A DNA stretch of 64,000 nt from Cardiocondyla obscurior (Eukaryota > Arthropoda > Insecta > Hymenoptera > Formicidae): contig NC_091869.1 of assembly GCF_019399895.1 (NCBI RefSeq), forward strand, positions 3,472,001-3,536,000, given 5' to 3'. The first letter of the stretch is position 1. The number at the start of each line of letters is the position of its first letter. A program made the position numbers and the translations under genes. Positions 46,301 to 58,200 of this stretch are shown one piece after another. Below the pieces are notes generated by a model. That model made no database searches and had not been told where the DNA came from. It saw only the letters and a list, made by a program, of their open reading frames with translations.

Positions 46301-49281
46301 CTAATTCCTCCTTATTTTACATTCGCACTGGCGCGTTTCTTGCGCTTTTTTCCCCCCCGCTGAGCAAACAATAATTTATCACGTCGTAAATTCTTCACGA
46401 GGATTTCATACGGCGCGAAGAGCGGAGGCTGGACGCGGCCCGCGGTGGAGCAGGAAAAAGTCGCGAGAGGAACTCGAGGTGAACCAGTCGAAGGGCGGGG
46501 GGCGTTGGAGGGTAAAACGGAAAAGAAGGCTCGAAAGAGGGTAAGAATCCGTCGGCGGAGAGTCCGTGGACGGCCGCTGATGTTCCGGGGGCAGCCGTGG
46601 GATATAGCGCAGCTGCCGCGCATGACGGATACGCCCGTGGCATAAAGGCGACATTTAGGTCGCCAGCTTTTACCGGGCTACGGTGTATACGCGGACGAGT
46701 GTCGACGATGTCGGCGGGAACTCCGTTGCTGTTGTTGCTACCGGCAACGCATCGCCCCGGTGCATTGTTCACCTGCTCATCGACTGAGCGTCTACCCCGA
46801 CCGGTACTCCATACCGCCGATCTCCTACCCTCCACCCCCTTCCCCCTTTCACCGTGCACGTTCTCCTTCGTTCGCTTAATAAGGACGCGCTGCATGATAA
46901 TGCACCCTGGTTGCCGTCGAAAGAGCGACTGTCGACAGTCAGCTCCTTACATTCGCGAAGAAACTCAACAATGACTTTCGCGCTGCTCTGCCTTTTGCAT
47001 TCCTGTAGACTATTGTAGCTCGTGTGCTCGGATTTCTCTGAGTTATATGCGGTTTCTTTTGCCGATTTTTCGGACAACGCGCGAGATAAATGCTTGCAGG
47101 AATCGAAACTAAAGTTTTGTTCTTTATTCTATTTCTATTTTTTTTTCTTCTTTTTTTTTTTTACAATGTAAACGAAGTTGTAAATTGTACCAAATGCGAC
47201 AGATCGACGTTTGTCAATCATGCATGTAAAAATAGGTGAGGGATGGTGACAAACTGGCGAATGCGAATTGCGATTCCTAGGGCGTGTGTCCAGTTCCCCG
47301 CTAGAAGGAACAGGGGTACCCGTGAAACATGGGTTTGCCGAGCGGTCGTTCCCCGAGGAAATTAGTGTGCCGCCGGCGAAAAACATTCCAGCAAAACGCA
47401 GTGTCGCGTCTAACGACGAGACGCGGTGCAGCAAGCCCTTCCGATTTACCGCAAATTCTCTCCGCGTTCAAACGGAATTTGAAATAAGGAAACGCACGGC
47501 TGTAACAGCGAGCGGTTACGCCGAACGTAATGAAATATTGCCTCTCGGTAATCTAGCGAGAATACGTAAACGATACCTTTAACTCGAGATATCAATACGC
47601 GAAAATATTTTGCCCTTGAGGTAAAATTTCTAATCACGTGCTGCACACGGCGTATATAATTTCCGATCGACACGACGGGATAAAAAATTAATCCGCTGCG
47701 CTGCATAAACAGGCAGAGACACGATGATTTATCCTCCCGCCACGATCGTTTACCGGATTTGATTGCATTAATTGGACTTAACCCCGAACATAATTTATCA
47801 GCCGAGCTTTAAATACGGACTTAACGTCGGCCGGGCGTTTTTATTCGAGAAAATCACGAGAGAAGGCAAGAGGCAAGCATATGTGTAAAATGTATACAAA
47901 GTGTCCCATTCGTTTTAGGATTAGAGCTCCGTGTGGTATTAAAAATTCACCGCAATCTAGGTTTCTGCATCCAACCGGGCAGACAGCCCGGGAGCGTTTG
48001 CCATAAGCGCGCACTGTCGTCGCTCCTTGTACACGGTCATCTTCATCTCCGTGAGCGCGCACGGGCGACGGCTAAGTGACAATAATTTGACAGCTGCGAG
48101 CATGTACCGAAATACGAGCGGGCTTATAACAGACGAAAGTTATCGCCGGCCCGGCGCCAATTTTGATCCTGACAGGGTATCCGCGCTACGCCGTCGTTGT
48201 ATTTCCATACGTCCGTACACGTGCGGCGCATATACGCGTAGAATTAAACGTAAGGATGATCCCGGAACTACCGTTAAATACGGCACAAGCTTGAAATAAA
48301 TGTTAATCCTCGATCAAAAACGTTTCAACTTTCGCGCGCGATTTTTAGACATTAAAAAAGAAAAAAAAAATTTAGAAAATCCAGGAAATAAATAAAATAA
48401 TTATTTTTAATTCTCACTTCGAGCGTTAACGTGCGTTTGTATCTCTTGCAACTTTGCCCGGGAGATTAATCAAGTGTTAGTATAAATAGGAATAAGTGGA
48501 ATTATAGAAAGAAGATGAGACGGGTCAAAGGGTCCATTATATCGGAAAGGAGCTCCCGCATAATCCCGGGGCACACCGTACGTAAACTCGACGTATAACG
48601 GGGAATAACGACTGTCCTGCTATCTATGCCAGTAGTAACTGTCCCGTCGTGCGGAACGAGCTTCCGCCGGGACGTGCGAGTTCCGCGGTCCCAGAGAGCC
48701 CCGGAGTAACGTTTCTTCGGAACGGCGCGGCGGTGCAGGATATCGGCCATTTCTATCTGAATTGCGGCCGACATTAAAGTCGGGTTTATTCCGGGAAAAT
48801 TCTGTCGCGATGGAAAAATATGGTCGACCGGCTGACCACCGTCGAGACGCGGTGGCTTCGGTTTTTAATGTTTCCGAACGAAACGACTTGCCGCTCTTTT
48901 TTTTTTTTGTTTTTTTGTTTTTTTACAACCGCCGCCGCCGGCACGAACGTTAACAATATTTGCGCAAACTTTGGCGCGGAGCGAAAGTAATTTGTTTGCG
49001 AGCGAGCGAGCGAGCGCAACGTGCACCCTTTCGTGGGTGACGGTGGGCGACGGCGAATTTTCAAACGCACGCGAACAGCCCGTCCGCGCGCCGTAATTAT
49101 TCTCTCGGTCTGCTTTACGCGGGATGCGCCAGCGAACGGCGTTACAACAACCGCAGTATAAAGAGCGCAGCCTCGTTAGTTTATTTAAACGTTCAACTTG
49201 CACCGACGATGAATATTCGGTAATGGCGCGACTGCGAAATGATCGTTCAGGTTTTATCGTTAAACATGCCAAAATGTAGAG

Positions 49282-49296
<15 letters not shown>

Positions 49297-49327
<31 letters not shown>
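49297..49327. repeat. (TA)n microsatellite
   Basis: About 31 bp of TA dinucleotides after a run of As, in noncoding DNA. Confidence 0.85.
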
Positions 49328-49329
<2 letters not shown>

Positions 49330-50720
49330 TATTATGAATTTATTTATAACATTTCTATTATTTTTAAATTATGACTTCAAAAAGAAGGAAACTGAATTAA
49401 AATTTTTGCGGAATATATAAGATAAAAACTGATATATATTTCACTTATATTTTCTTCTCTATAAAAGCGTGAAGAAAAGCTTACAAAATTTCTAAAGGGA
49501 CATTACGATTGTAATAAAAAAAAAAAATATAGACGCATTATTTTATGTTATAAATATAATAATTACATTTAGCCGTAGTAAATCAGATTTTGCAACCTAA
49601 GAATTGTATTTCCTCTCTTGCGTATCGATCGTATTTTCACACTACGCGCCGTTAATATTCAGGAAACATCCTGAATCAAATAGAGCGTAAGAGAGATAGG
49701 AGGAAGGGTGGAAAAGTGGAGATTTTAATTCGCTCTAAATTAGTTCTACAATTTATTTGGAGCACGTATTTGCTCGTGCACCGTGCCCTCCGGTGGCCCG
49801 CGTCATCTGCTACCAACTGCTTGTCATTACAGGTGTAACGACACGGTGTTGACCTTAGTAATAGCGTTTTCGTCTCGAACGTGCGGAGCTCGTAAAGAGT
49901 ATTTCTTAAAACGTGCATTAATAACGTTGTTTTATAAAGGGCGCTAATCAAATCCATAACTTAAAAAAGTTTAAAGGACATTTGCCGGAAGCGCCGAGAG
50001 CACAGATAGAGAACAGAAGGAAAAGATGATAGTAATTAAAGATCCAGGGAATTAAATGGGAAAAACGGGAAATGGCGAGAGAAATTTCCTCCCGGCGAAG
50101 TAACGATTTGATAAATATGATATTGCGCACGTGGGACCGACTGATAACATTGCGTAGGGAAATATCGGATCGTGCGAGTACCTGCGTCGTGAAAAAATAA
50201 TGAATGCACCCTGATTCCCATTTCTGTGTTCTCGGTCCTTTCCCTTCTGCATCCATTCGTGTACGAAAAATGCAAACAATCGCTGCAATAAACTGCGTTC
50301 AAACAGGTGCGCGCAAAATTTTATGCCGCGCATAAAATGTTTTTACTGTCGCTGTAAAAGATTTTTGGAGCCTTCCTGTGAAGTAGAATTTGAAAACTTT
50401 ATTTGCATAATGATCGCTTTTATACCATTCGCAGAATATGTATATGACATTTTAATATATGTATATAATATTGAATCTTATCGAACTGATCGGTTGCGAA
50501 CGAGTTTTCGATGTGACTTTATATTTGACGTTTTAACGATAAAAAAAAAAGAAAAAAAATAAATCTTTAAAATATGGTGTAACGCGTAAATTAGCTGTTA
50601 ATTGTTACCGCTTAAAATCGACACTGATTAGTTCTCTCTCGATTGGTTTGCTTCTCACGTCAAGCGAGAGTCAACGTCGGCTAAGTCGGCGATTTTAAGG
50701 TTTGATTTAATTTCAATATT

Positions 50721-50814
50721 TAATTAATATGTCCAGGCAAAGACGGTCTTCACGATTTTTGAGATCGAGGACGACCTGGTGGAAGTACCGTCTTTATCTG
50801 GACATACTAATTAT
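50721..50814 (+). ncRNA. Pre-miRNA-like hairpin (about 94 nt)
   Basis: The 5' arm TATGTCCAGGCAAAGACGGT pairs with the 3' arm ACCGTCTTTATCTGGACATA over about 20 positions with one mismatch and one G-U. Pairing continues inward (CTTCAC with GTGGAAG, two single-base bulges) to a loop of about 25 nt, and outward through TAATTA/TAATTA with one G-U or mismatch. Arm length, terminal loop size and scattered bulges are those of an animal microRNA precursor. I do not recognise the mature sequence. A short inverted-repeat transposon remnant is the main alternative; the strand is not determined, since the opposite strand folds similarly. Confidence 0.45.
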
Positions 50815-51093
50815 ATATTACAATTAAATCGAACGAGAGTAACGAATAGATAGGCGCGGGAGGAAAGCGGGGGGAACGAGGGGAGCGGGGGGGAGAGCGA
50901 GCGCGAGCCTACGTGTCGCGCGCTAGGTATATTTTCCCCACTACTTCTACTCTCGCTCTGTCCTTCTCCAGCGGTCGCGCGAGCATTACGCACTGCACAG
51001 CAGCCACGTGTGTCCGTATCGAAAGTAATACTTATTCGCGTATTGCGTACAACGAAAACCGTCCGGCACAAGAACTACCTTCTTCTCCACATT

Positions 51094-51174
51094 CTCCGTG
51101 TAAGGAGAGCACGTGTGATACTCCGTTTGAGGAGAGCACATGTGACTCTCCGTGTGAGGAGAGCACGTGATTAC
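51094..51174 (+). repeat. 27-bp tandem repeat, three units, each with an E-box
   Basis: Units at 51094-51120, 51121-51147 and 51148-51174 share CTCCGT, GAGGAGAGCAC and a bHLH E-box (CACGTG, CACATG, CACGTG). The period of exactly 27 bp puts the E-boxes at even spacing. It lies about 120 bp upstream of the acceptor that opens copy C of the spliced-module family, so it may act as a promoter or enhancer element. The repeat is directly seen; the function is inferred. Confidence 0.75.
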
Positions 51175-51297
51175 GCTCTTTTCCTTAAAGTAAGCTACAT
51201 CCTTACTTATGCGCTCATCTCTCTGAGGTGATCTTTCTATTTTAGAAGCATTGTACAGACTCGCGTAATTTTAATTGTCTGGGATTTTTGTTTGCAG

Positions 51298-51509
51298 ATA
51301 ACCAGGGCGAGGACGAAGTTCGAATGGCCTGAGAGGAAGCTGATCACTCCGACAGGAGATTTGATGTTCTGAGAGGAGGAGGAGACCTCGGAAAGGCATC
51401 GTGCATCAACGGAGCAACCCCAGAGGTAAGAATCACTTTATTGAAACGCAAAACTAATAGCTTAATCTTGTAGCATCTCTACAATTAATATAAATTTTTT
51501 TTGTTACAG
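51298..51509 (+). repeat. Spliced-module repeat family, copy C
   Basis: The acceptor GGGATTTTTGTTTGCAG opens an exon (51298-51425) that contains CTGAGAGGAGGAGGAGACCT and ACGGAGCAACCCCAGAG, ending at donor GTAAGA. The short intron (51426-51509) ends ATTTTTTTTGTTACAG, nearly the same as in copy B. The donor-side GTAAGAATCA is also shared with B. No long reading frame is present: ITRARTKFEWPERKLITPT runs to a stop within the exon. Confidence 0.6.
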
Positions 51510-52022
51510 ATCGACGCAGCTGCATCCACTGCCGTCAACGATTGTCGTTACCGTCGATATTAATAATTATACGAACCGCAGCCGGTTCGTCGGTCGTTTC
51601 GGGAGTTCCGCTAGTTTACGGGCGTTTTTTACGATTATTTTTTAACGGGAGTGCCGAAAAATAACGTGCGAAAGTGTTTAATAATTTTCGCGATTGTAAA
51701 ATCACGGTCGGAGTGTTCGCGTGTGACTTGTGCGCGGAAGGATGACTCGACACGTCCCATCTGAGAGGAGGAGCAGGCCCGGGGAGGGCATCATGCATCG
51801 GCGGAGCAACTTATAGGTAAATATAAAATTTTATTTTGAGAAAATTAAAAATTAGAAAATTATAAAAATAAAGCTTTACCTTTAAATCAATTTAAATACT
51901 AACATGTCTACATTAATATGTTTTATTTTATGTTACAGTCACCGGCAGAATTCTTCAACTCCGCTGAAGCTCATGCAGATTGGTAAGTCACACAATTTTT
52001 TTTTCGTACTTTGTAATTAGGA
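51510..52022 (+). repeat. Spliced-module repeat family, copy D
   Basis: Continues directly from copy C's acceptor: an exon 51510-51816 carries the conserved hairpin ACGAACCG/CGGTTCGT (51571-51590), the block CTGAGAGGAGGAGCAGG and CGGCGGAGCAACTTATAG, then donor GTAAAT. An intron of 122 nt ends TTTATTTTATGTTACAG, followed by a 44-nt exon (51939-51982) and donor GTAAGT. Exons, intron ends and the next ~40 bp are nearly the same as copy A at 5.1-5.4 kb, so A and D are a recent duplicate pair. C and D together could splice as one transcript of at least three exons. Confidence 0.65.
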
Positions 52023-53450
52023 AGTGGCGAGTAAAAAATTATTTTATGGCGACGTTATCGAATCGGTGTTAGGGGAATTTGAATTTTTGATGAAAGATTG
52101 ACGTCAAATTAGCTAAAGTATCTCGGCGAGCGACGAGACACCACATTTATCCCGGACAAGGGGAGAAGTCCCCTTTAGTCATCTTCTTGCTTCATTATAA
52201 TCCAGAAACTCTAAATCTGATTAATTTTGAATCCCGACAAAGTCGGTACGCAACGCCGGATGAATATTCTTGCGCGGGGGATGTAACAAATAATGCGAGC
52301 GCGAGGGTGGAAAGAAATATCGCTCGGCGCGCGGCGTTTTTAGCGGTCGTTGCATATCGCGAAACGTCGACAAAGTAGAAAAAGTATCGCGGATAATAGC
52401 GCGACCACAGGGTGTATCACTGCGTGATAAGTTATTGCTGAATCAGTCGTCGCGCAACACGGGCTGCAGCGAGATCAATCCCGGCTGCTAGATAGGGCCG
52501 AAAATATCGACGCCGCATCTATCGATGACGAGTTACGGCGTAAAACAGAAAAAAAAAATTCCACGATAGAGAGAATGCACACCGAAATGGGAACGCGGGT
52601 GTATCAGGCGGGTGTTTTGATGGGAGCGGAAAAGCATCGGCGAAAGAAATCGCTCGTGGTTCGCGAAACTGAGAGATCATTTCCCGGGGCGTGACTTTTG
52701 CGGAGAGATTATTTTTGGTGTTCCACCCATATCTTTTTTTTTTATGCATACACCCTGATCGATATGACCTCGCTTTTTTATCATTTTTATCTTCTCCCTC
52801 TTTCTCTCCTCCCCCTCTGCCTCTCTTTTCAATCTATGCATCACCGGAAAAAAATTGGAAAAATACTGCTAACTTACGAAAAAGAGATTGAAAAGTGATA
52901 TCGCTTCTGTTTTCAAAGCGGCGATCGTTTAAATTTTCATTATATTTATCGTCCCGATTGTCAGAAATGTTTTAAAATCTTAAACAGAAATCGGAATTGA
53001 AGTTCAATCGCGTATATATTAAAACGAATGAATAAATTGTAGAATGTTTTCTTCGAAACATTTTAAATATTATTAATTGCTATCTGATAGCGTTAGCCGT
53101 AGAGAGAAAAAAAAATGGTGTAAAATTCATGACAGTAAGCGCTGAAATATTTTGTTTATTCCGATATGAAATCGATAATCCGAAACTCTTGGTATAAAAA
53201 TTCAGAAACAAGGTCGTATTGATTATTCCTCCTCGAATAAAGTAATAAATAAGACTTTTTCGACGTACTTTAGTAGATTGAAAATTCGAAATAAGAGGAT
53301 TTATAATTATAATTTTATCAGATAAATTAAATCTTGCGTTCCTGTAACGAGTTCGAGTTTCACGGGAATATTTCACCCGATGCCGGTCGCGAATATAAAA
53401 TATAATTTGTGATAGGCGATCATTTTTAATGCAGTAGAATTTCTACGTGG

Positions 53451-53469
53451 ACATTTGCGTCGCAAATGT
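53451..53469. repeat. Perfect 9-bp-arm palindrome
   Basis: ACATTTGCG, one central T, CGCAAATGT. It resembles a dyad binding site (the half-site ATTTGCG is octamer/POU-like in part: ATTTGC). No gene lies next to it. Confidence 0.7.
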
Positions 53470-55244
53470 TGCGCGTGTGTATCAGTTAAAGTGTTTTAAC
53501 CTAACACTGCGGTATGCGGCCACCACAAAAGTGAAGCCGCGTCCCAATATTTGAATTCACGTAGGGACAAACGATATTTTTCATATCGCACGTACGACGC
53601 ACGGGGAAACAAACGTTGCACAATTTCGAACGAAAAATTTGCGATATCACGTAGCAGCGAAGAATAAAACAGTTATCGAAATTGCATAATATCGGTCGAT
53701 TATATGCGGCGGCACATACTCCGTAAACATACGCAGGAATTCTTTTTTTTTTTTCTTTTTTCTTTTTTTAATGTCCGGCGCATTTTTTTTTTAATTATTT
53801 TACGATCGAGTAAACGCACCGTTCATGAATACACTTAAAGTAAATTTTTAATTGCCACCGGAAAGGCAAACGCGAATAATTTGGAAGGGAAGTAAACGCA
53901 CAAAATTGAATAATAACTGTTGCATATTTGCGCGAAAGAATGATATTTTATATATTATCTCGTTCGGCATCAAATGCCCTGTGTTATTGATAAAAAATTG
54001 TCATTGTTTTGTACAATTTTTAATTGGCAGTATTAAAAGGGAAAAATTTTAATGGCAATGTAGCAAGATAATAATTTCATACAAATGACAATTATATGGT
54101 TTACGCAATACATGTTTGATTGTACATAGTAAAAAGAAAAAAAGAAAAAAAAAGAAATATATAAATAAATCTTTTCAATGTTACTGTGAATTTCAAACAA
54201 AATCATTTCGAATTAATATTTGCCGTTTTCGGTTGTTGAAAAAGCGATTTATCAATTGCTTTTATCCACGTTATTCCTGACGTTAAACTTTCGTTGATTG
54301 ATTTCGCCATATCCGTTCATAGGAACAGAGTTCGAGTAAAGAGTTTAGAATAATGCATTCATCTTAAAACTCCACACGTTGACAGCCAAATAAATTGAAT
54401 TTGGACGGGCGAGCCGATCGAATGGAAAAATCACGAAATTGTATAACCCGCTCGCATAAATATACTCGCCGGTACGTCATCTGCATTACATCGTTCCGAA
54501 ACAAAATTAAAAATCGCGTGTATTTAAAAAACAAGTCACTCGAATAATCGTGGCCGCCCTCTCTGATGAAACTCCGCATGCCGCCGCGTTTTTTTTTTTT
54601 TCTTCTTCGTGCACGATGTGTGCACGGTCACGTTTAATCAACGGCCCGATTTCTAGATGAATTAATTCTACAGTTTAATGCACTTGTCACACGTCCCCTC
54701 GCACGCACAGCCATCCATATCTGCGAGAGTAACGTCATTAAATCGGCAGATTAGCTGGAGCGGCTTGAAATTTGTTTCGCGCCTCATTCGTTACCGCCGC
54801 CGACATAATTCGAGCGAGCCGGCTTGCCGACTAATCATAACAATTCCCCGGTTCCCAAACGTGCCGTAAAAAACGTCGTGCCTGCAGGGCCGTTTTCGAA
54901 AATTTCGCCGACGGAGTTTCGGGTGGGAGCGGGGGAGATTTGCGTTGTCGCCTGACTGTCAGCCGCACCGCGCAAATTACCACCGACTGAGTTCGCCGTC
55001 GACGAGTAAGCGACGTAACTTTATTCGATCAACTTTGCCCTGGCAAGGAACTAAAGCCGGTATTTGTCCGTCACTATCGCCTCGCCGGTAAAAAGCGCCC
55101 GTCGACTTGATTCGCTTCGAAGTTTATTTCACATTTCATTTAACACTTTGTTTTTCGCTCCTCTGCTGCGTGCGACATCATGGCAAATTGTTTCATTAAA
55201 GTTACGCACTGTCAAAGACCATTATGCAAATAGTTGTATGCACT

Positions 55245-55270
55245 ATAAACTCAATAAACGTTGAGTTTAT
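55245..55270. repeat. Perfect 10-bp hairpin with AATAAA in the loop region
   Basis: ATAAACTCAA, loop TAAACG, TTGAGTTTAT. AATAAA spans the end of the left arm and the loop, so a poly-A signal would be displayed in a hairpin if transcribed on the plus strand. There is no gene end nearby. Confidence 0.7.
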
Positions 55271-58200
55271 GAACATTTAACGTCTTCTCTTCCTTAGCTT
55301 TTGCTATTACGTTCACATTTCTGCGGAAGTTAATGGTAGTATCGTATAATGTGATAATATTAGTGCTAGCATCTCCAGTTTCACGTCGCTTCGATAATAG
55401 GAAGTTGTGAATTCTGAAAATCTCGTGAGATTATTTGCGAATAGAAAATTATTGCTTTAATAAAAACTTGATTGCAGAGGGATTATTTCGATTTATTCAA
55501 GTCCGCAGGGTGCTCGAATGTGTGCTTTAATAGTTAAAATTTTTGCGCTTTGAAGTAAAAGAGAACGGATCCTTGTACGTGTAAAGACTCTTTCTCTACG
55601 AATCTCTGAAATAACCGTTTGAAGAGAATCTTATCGTGATAAATTACACGGAAATGTAGAATGTTGTGAATAGGCGAGTGCTATCATTATTTCTTTTTTT
55701 TTTTTTTTTTTTTATTGCTGCTCTTACATTCTTCCGCAGTGCAGCGGCTCATGCGTTTTCTAATTAAAATTTAAAATATCGCGTAGAATTATATTTTTTT
55801 AGACTTAACTTTTTAACGAACGAATGGCAGCTTTTGCACAAAGTTGCAGAATGTCCCCTTAATTATTTACTTGTATCGCGGCGTGCTTTTTATTACGGGA
55901 ACATCTTACACGTCCCTAAACTTTCTGAAAAGCCTTCGCGCTCTTGTTGCCGCTGAATCTCAACGACGTACGCAACAGGCGTACACATACATATGCAAAC
56001 TTCGCTGTAAGTAATACACCACGTAACTTAATTAAATTTAACGACCTGTTTTTCTCTTCTTACTGTCGAATTACAAATAATTACAAAATCATTAACTGCG
56101 CGTGTCATTCAGCGCGAAAAGGGGAGTGCCGTTTTAAAAGTGTACGAGAAATAATTATTTTAATTACTATTCACCGTTTCTTTTCGCACGTAGCGAAAAC
56201 GCCGCTTTTGGAGTTACGTGGGAAAACGATTACGTATTCGAGACGACAGTAAACGTCGCGACGTCCGAAATCCGTGCGTAGTCTGTCCGGAAAACTAGCG
56301 CGCCGTAACTGTCGGAGTGACTACTTCTTATTTACCCGATAGCTACTAAACACGGTGCGCCGTTACTCAAAAGGCCGAGAGACATAATTGGGTAATTTCC
56401 ATGTACCGGGGAGAGAGCTATCGCTTGAGAGCCGCGGAATTGGATTAGCAGATTAGTGAACTGCGACCTGATATACGACCCGGGGCCGTTTCTCGTTTTG
56501 CTTTTACGTTCTAATTCCATCCCGTGACCCGGTTCGAAATTGTAATTGTAATAATTTCTCGTCGCCGTTTGTGTATACGTGTATACGCCCGGGAAACGGT
56601 AACCCGTGTACGCGAGATTCGGACCGTCCGGTCCGCACGTGCACGCTGCTTATGCACATCCGCGTACCGAGCTATCCAGTGATTTGCCCTACGTACCAGC
56701 TGCCTCGTAAATGCCTTAAGGATATACGGAGATTGCGAGCGTTATGACGCCACCCCTCCCGTGGGGAAAAATTCAGATGCCGTGGATATCGCGGAGTTTA
56801 CGCAAATAGTGCAAAATTCCTTTCGAGCGGGCGCGCGCTCGCGTGGCGGGTTAACACAGCGGTAATAACGGACTCGCGCATTCATTTGACGTGCATTAGC
56901 GATCTTGCGCGCGGTTTTCGTGCATGGTGTATAATAATTAATTGCATTTTCGAGCTCGTTGATTAAATACATCTTGATAAATAAGCAGCGCGCGCGGGCG
57001 GCGCGTACCGCTCGCGGCGCACGACCTTAGCGTCGAGTTATTAAATATTAAGATTTAACTTGAGTTTCCCGGAGGTTCCGGGCGCGAACTTTGAAGCGAA
57101 CCGGCCCCGCGTGTCTCGACAATCGAGAATTTGATGTAGGTTTGAAACTCTCCCTTCCTCCCCGCCCGCCCCCCACTTTTTTCTCCTTTCTAAACAAACC
57201 CGCGTCGCGAGGGTGATATTTTACGTAAGTACGAGTTTAATAGAGATTCCGGTTCAAGAGATTGCGACATCAGCTGTAGTTAATTAATATGATAAGCATG
57301 ACCTAGCGTAAGAAACATTATCAACTATGCTCGGTTTAACTCTCGAGCAACTCTCTGAACCTTTGAGCTTTACTATCTTCTTCGTTTCTTGGTACTGCCT
57401 AAGCCATTAAAACCATTACTCTCTAACCGTCATGTATTTTAGTGCTAATTACACAAGACGTTTTCCCTCATCGCGCGTGTTCTCAAAGGGGCACGAAAAT
57501 GGAAAAAGCTTTATACGGGGACGGGGAAAATATATATATATGCCGTTTCGAAGGAAGAAGGTAGTATTTTTATTCACCGGAGAAGCGCCCGTGTTTATTT
57601 TAGTATGGATAAGCGAGCTCTCGTCGCGATGAAGAGCGTCTGGTAGTTAATTATTAACTGCGTCCGTTCGAGTTACCGAACGATACTTTTAAGTTTTGAA
57701 TAAGCCGCGACAAGCAGATCTTGCCGTATGATAGATTCGCATTGATACATCATCGCTTTTCAACGCGGCCGTAGAGAAACATCGCCCGGCTCCGACTCTT
57801 TATTTGGTTACGTAAGGCAAAACACTACGAAAGGGTACATATGTTCTCGCATAATCTACGGGGCAATCGATCATGGAAATCCCGTAAAAACCCTCAGGAC
57901 GTGTCTACCCCATCGGTCTTGAAGTGTCAAACGAGAATTAATAGCGCCGCGTCAGTAATATACAATGTACGTATACCGACTCGCTGGCGCACGATGAATA
58001 AAGATGAGCAGGCAAATCGCTTTATCGGACACGTAGAAACAAAGGAAAGAGAGGAAAATGAAGAAAGAAAACACGTAACGAGACACGGGAACTAATAAAA
58101 AAAAATTAATAATAAAAATAAAAAAAAAAAGAAAGAAAGAAAGAAAAAGAAAAGTAAAAAAGAGAAAAAAAAATTAGGGATATAAGAAAATACAGAAATC

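Larger units (their letters stand above)
38594..50720. other. 12-kb noncoding stretch, probable intron
   Basis: No exon I can support. GC-rich islands with many overlapping meaningless open frames occur at 38.9-39.5, 40.5-41.1, 41.8-42.6, 44.1-44.5, 46.1-47.0 and 48.5-49.2 kb. Contains (CT)n at 39727-39757, (GGC)n at 40719-40750, a perfect 18-bp palindrome at 42203-42220, a Cys-rich open frame at 43150-43377 (minus) and a (TA)n tract at 49297-49327. Confidence 0.5.

Noticed and set aside
46395..46895. 166-codon minus-strand frame with an Ala/Pro-rich segment (YPSCAAAALYPTAAPGTSAA)
   Set aside because: Looks superficially like a transcription-factor linker, but overlapping frames on both strands are equally open and no DNA-binding domain or exon boundary supports it.
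50811..51231. Frame with EESTCDSP repeats
   Set aside because: It is a by-product of the 27-bp (9-codon) tandem repeat; the repeat is better explained as DNA-level E-box units.
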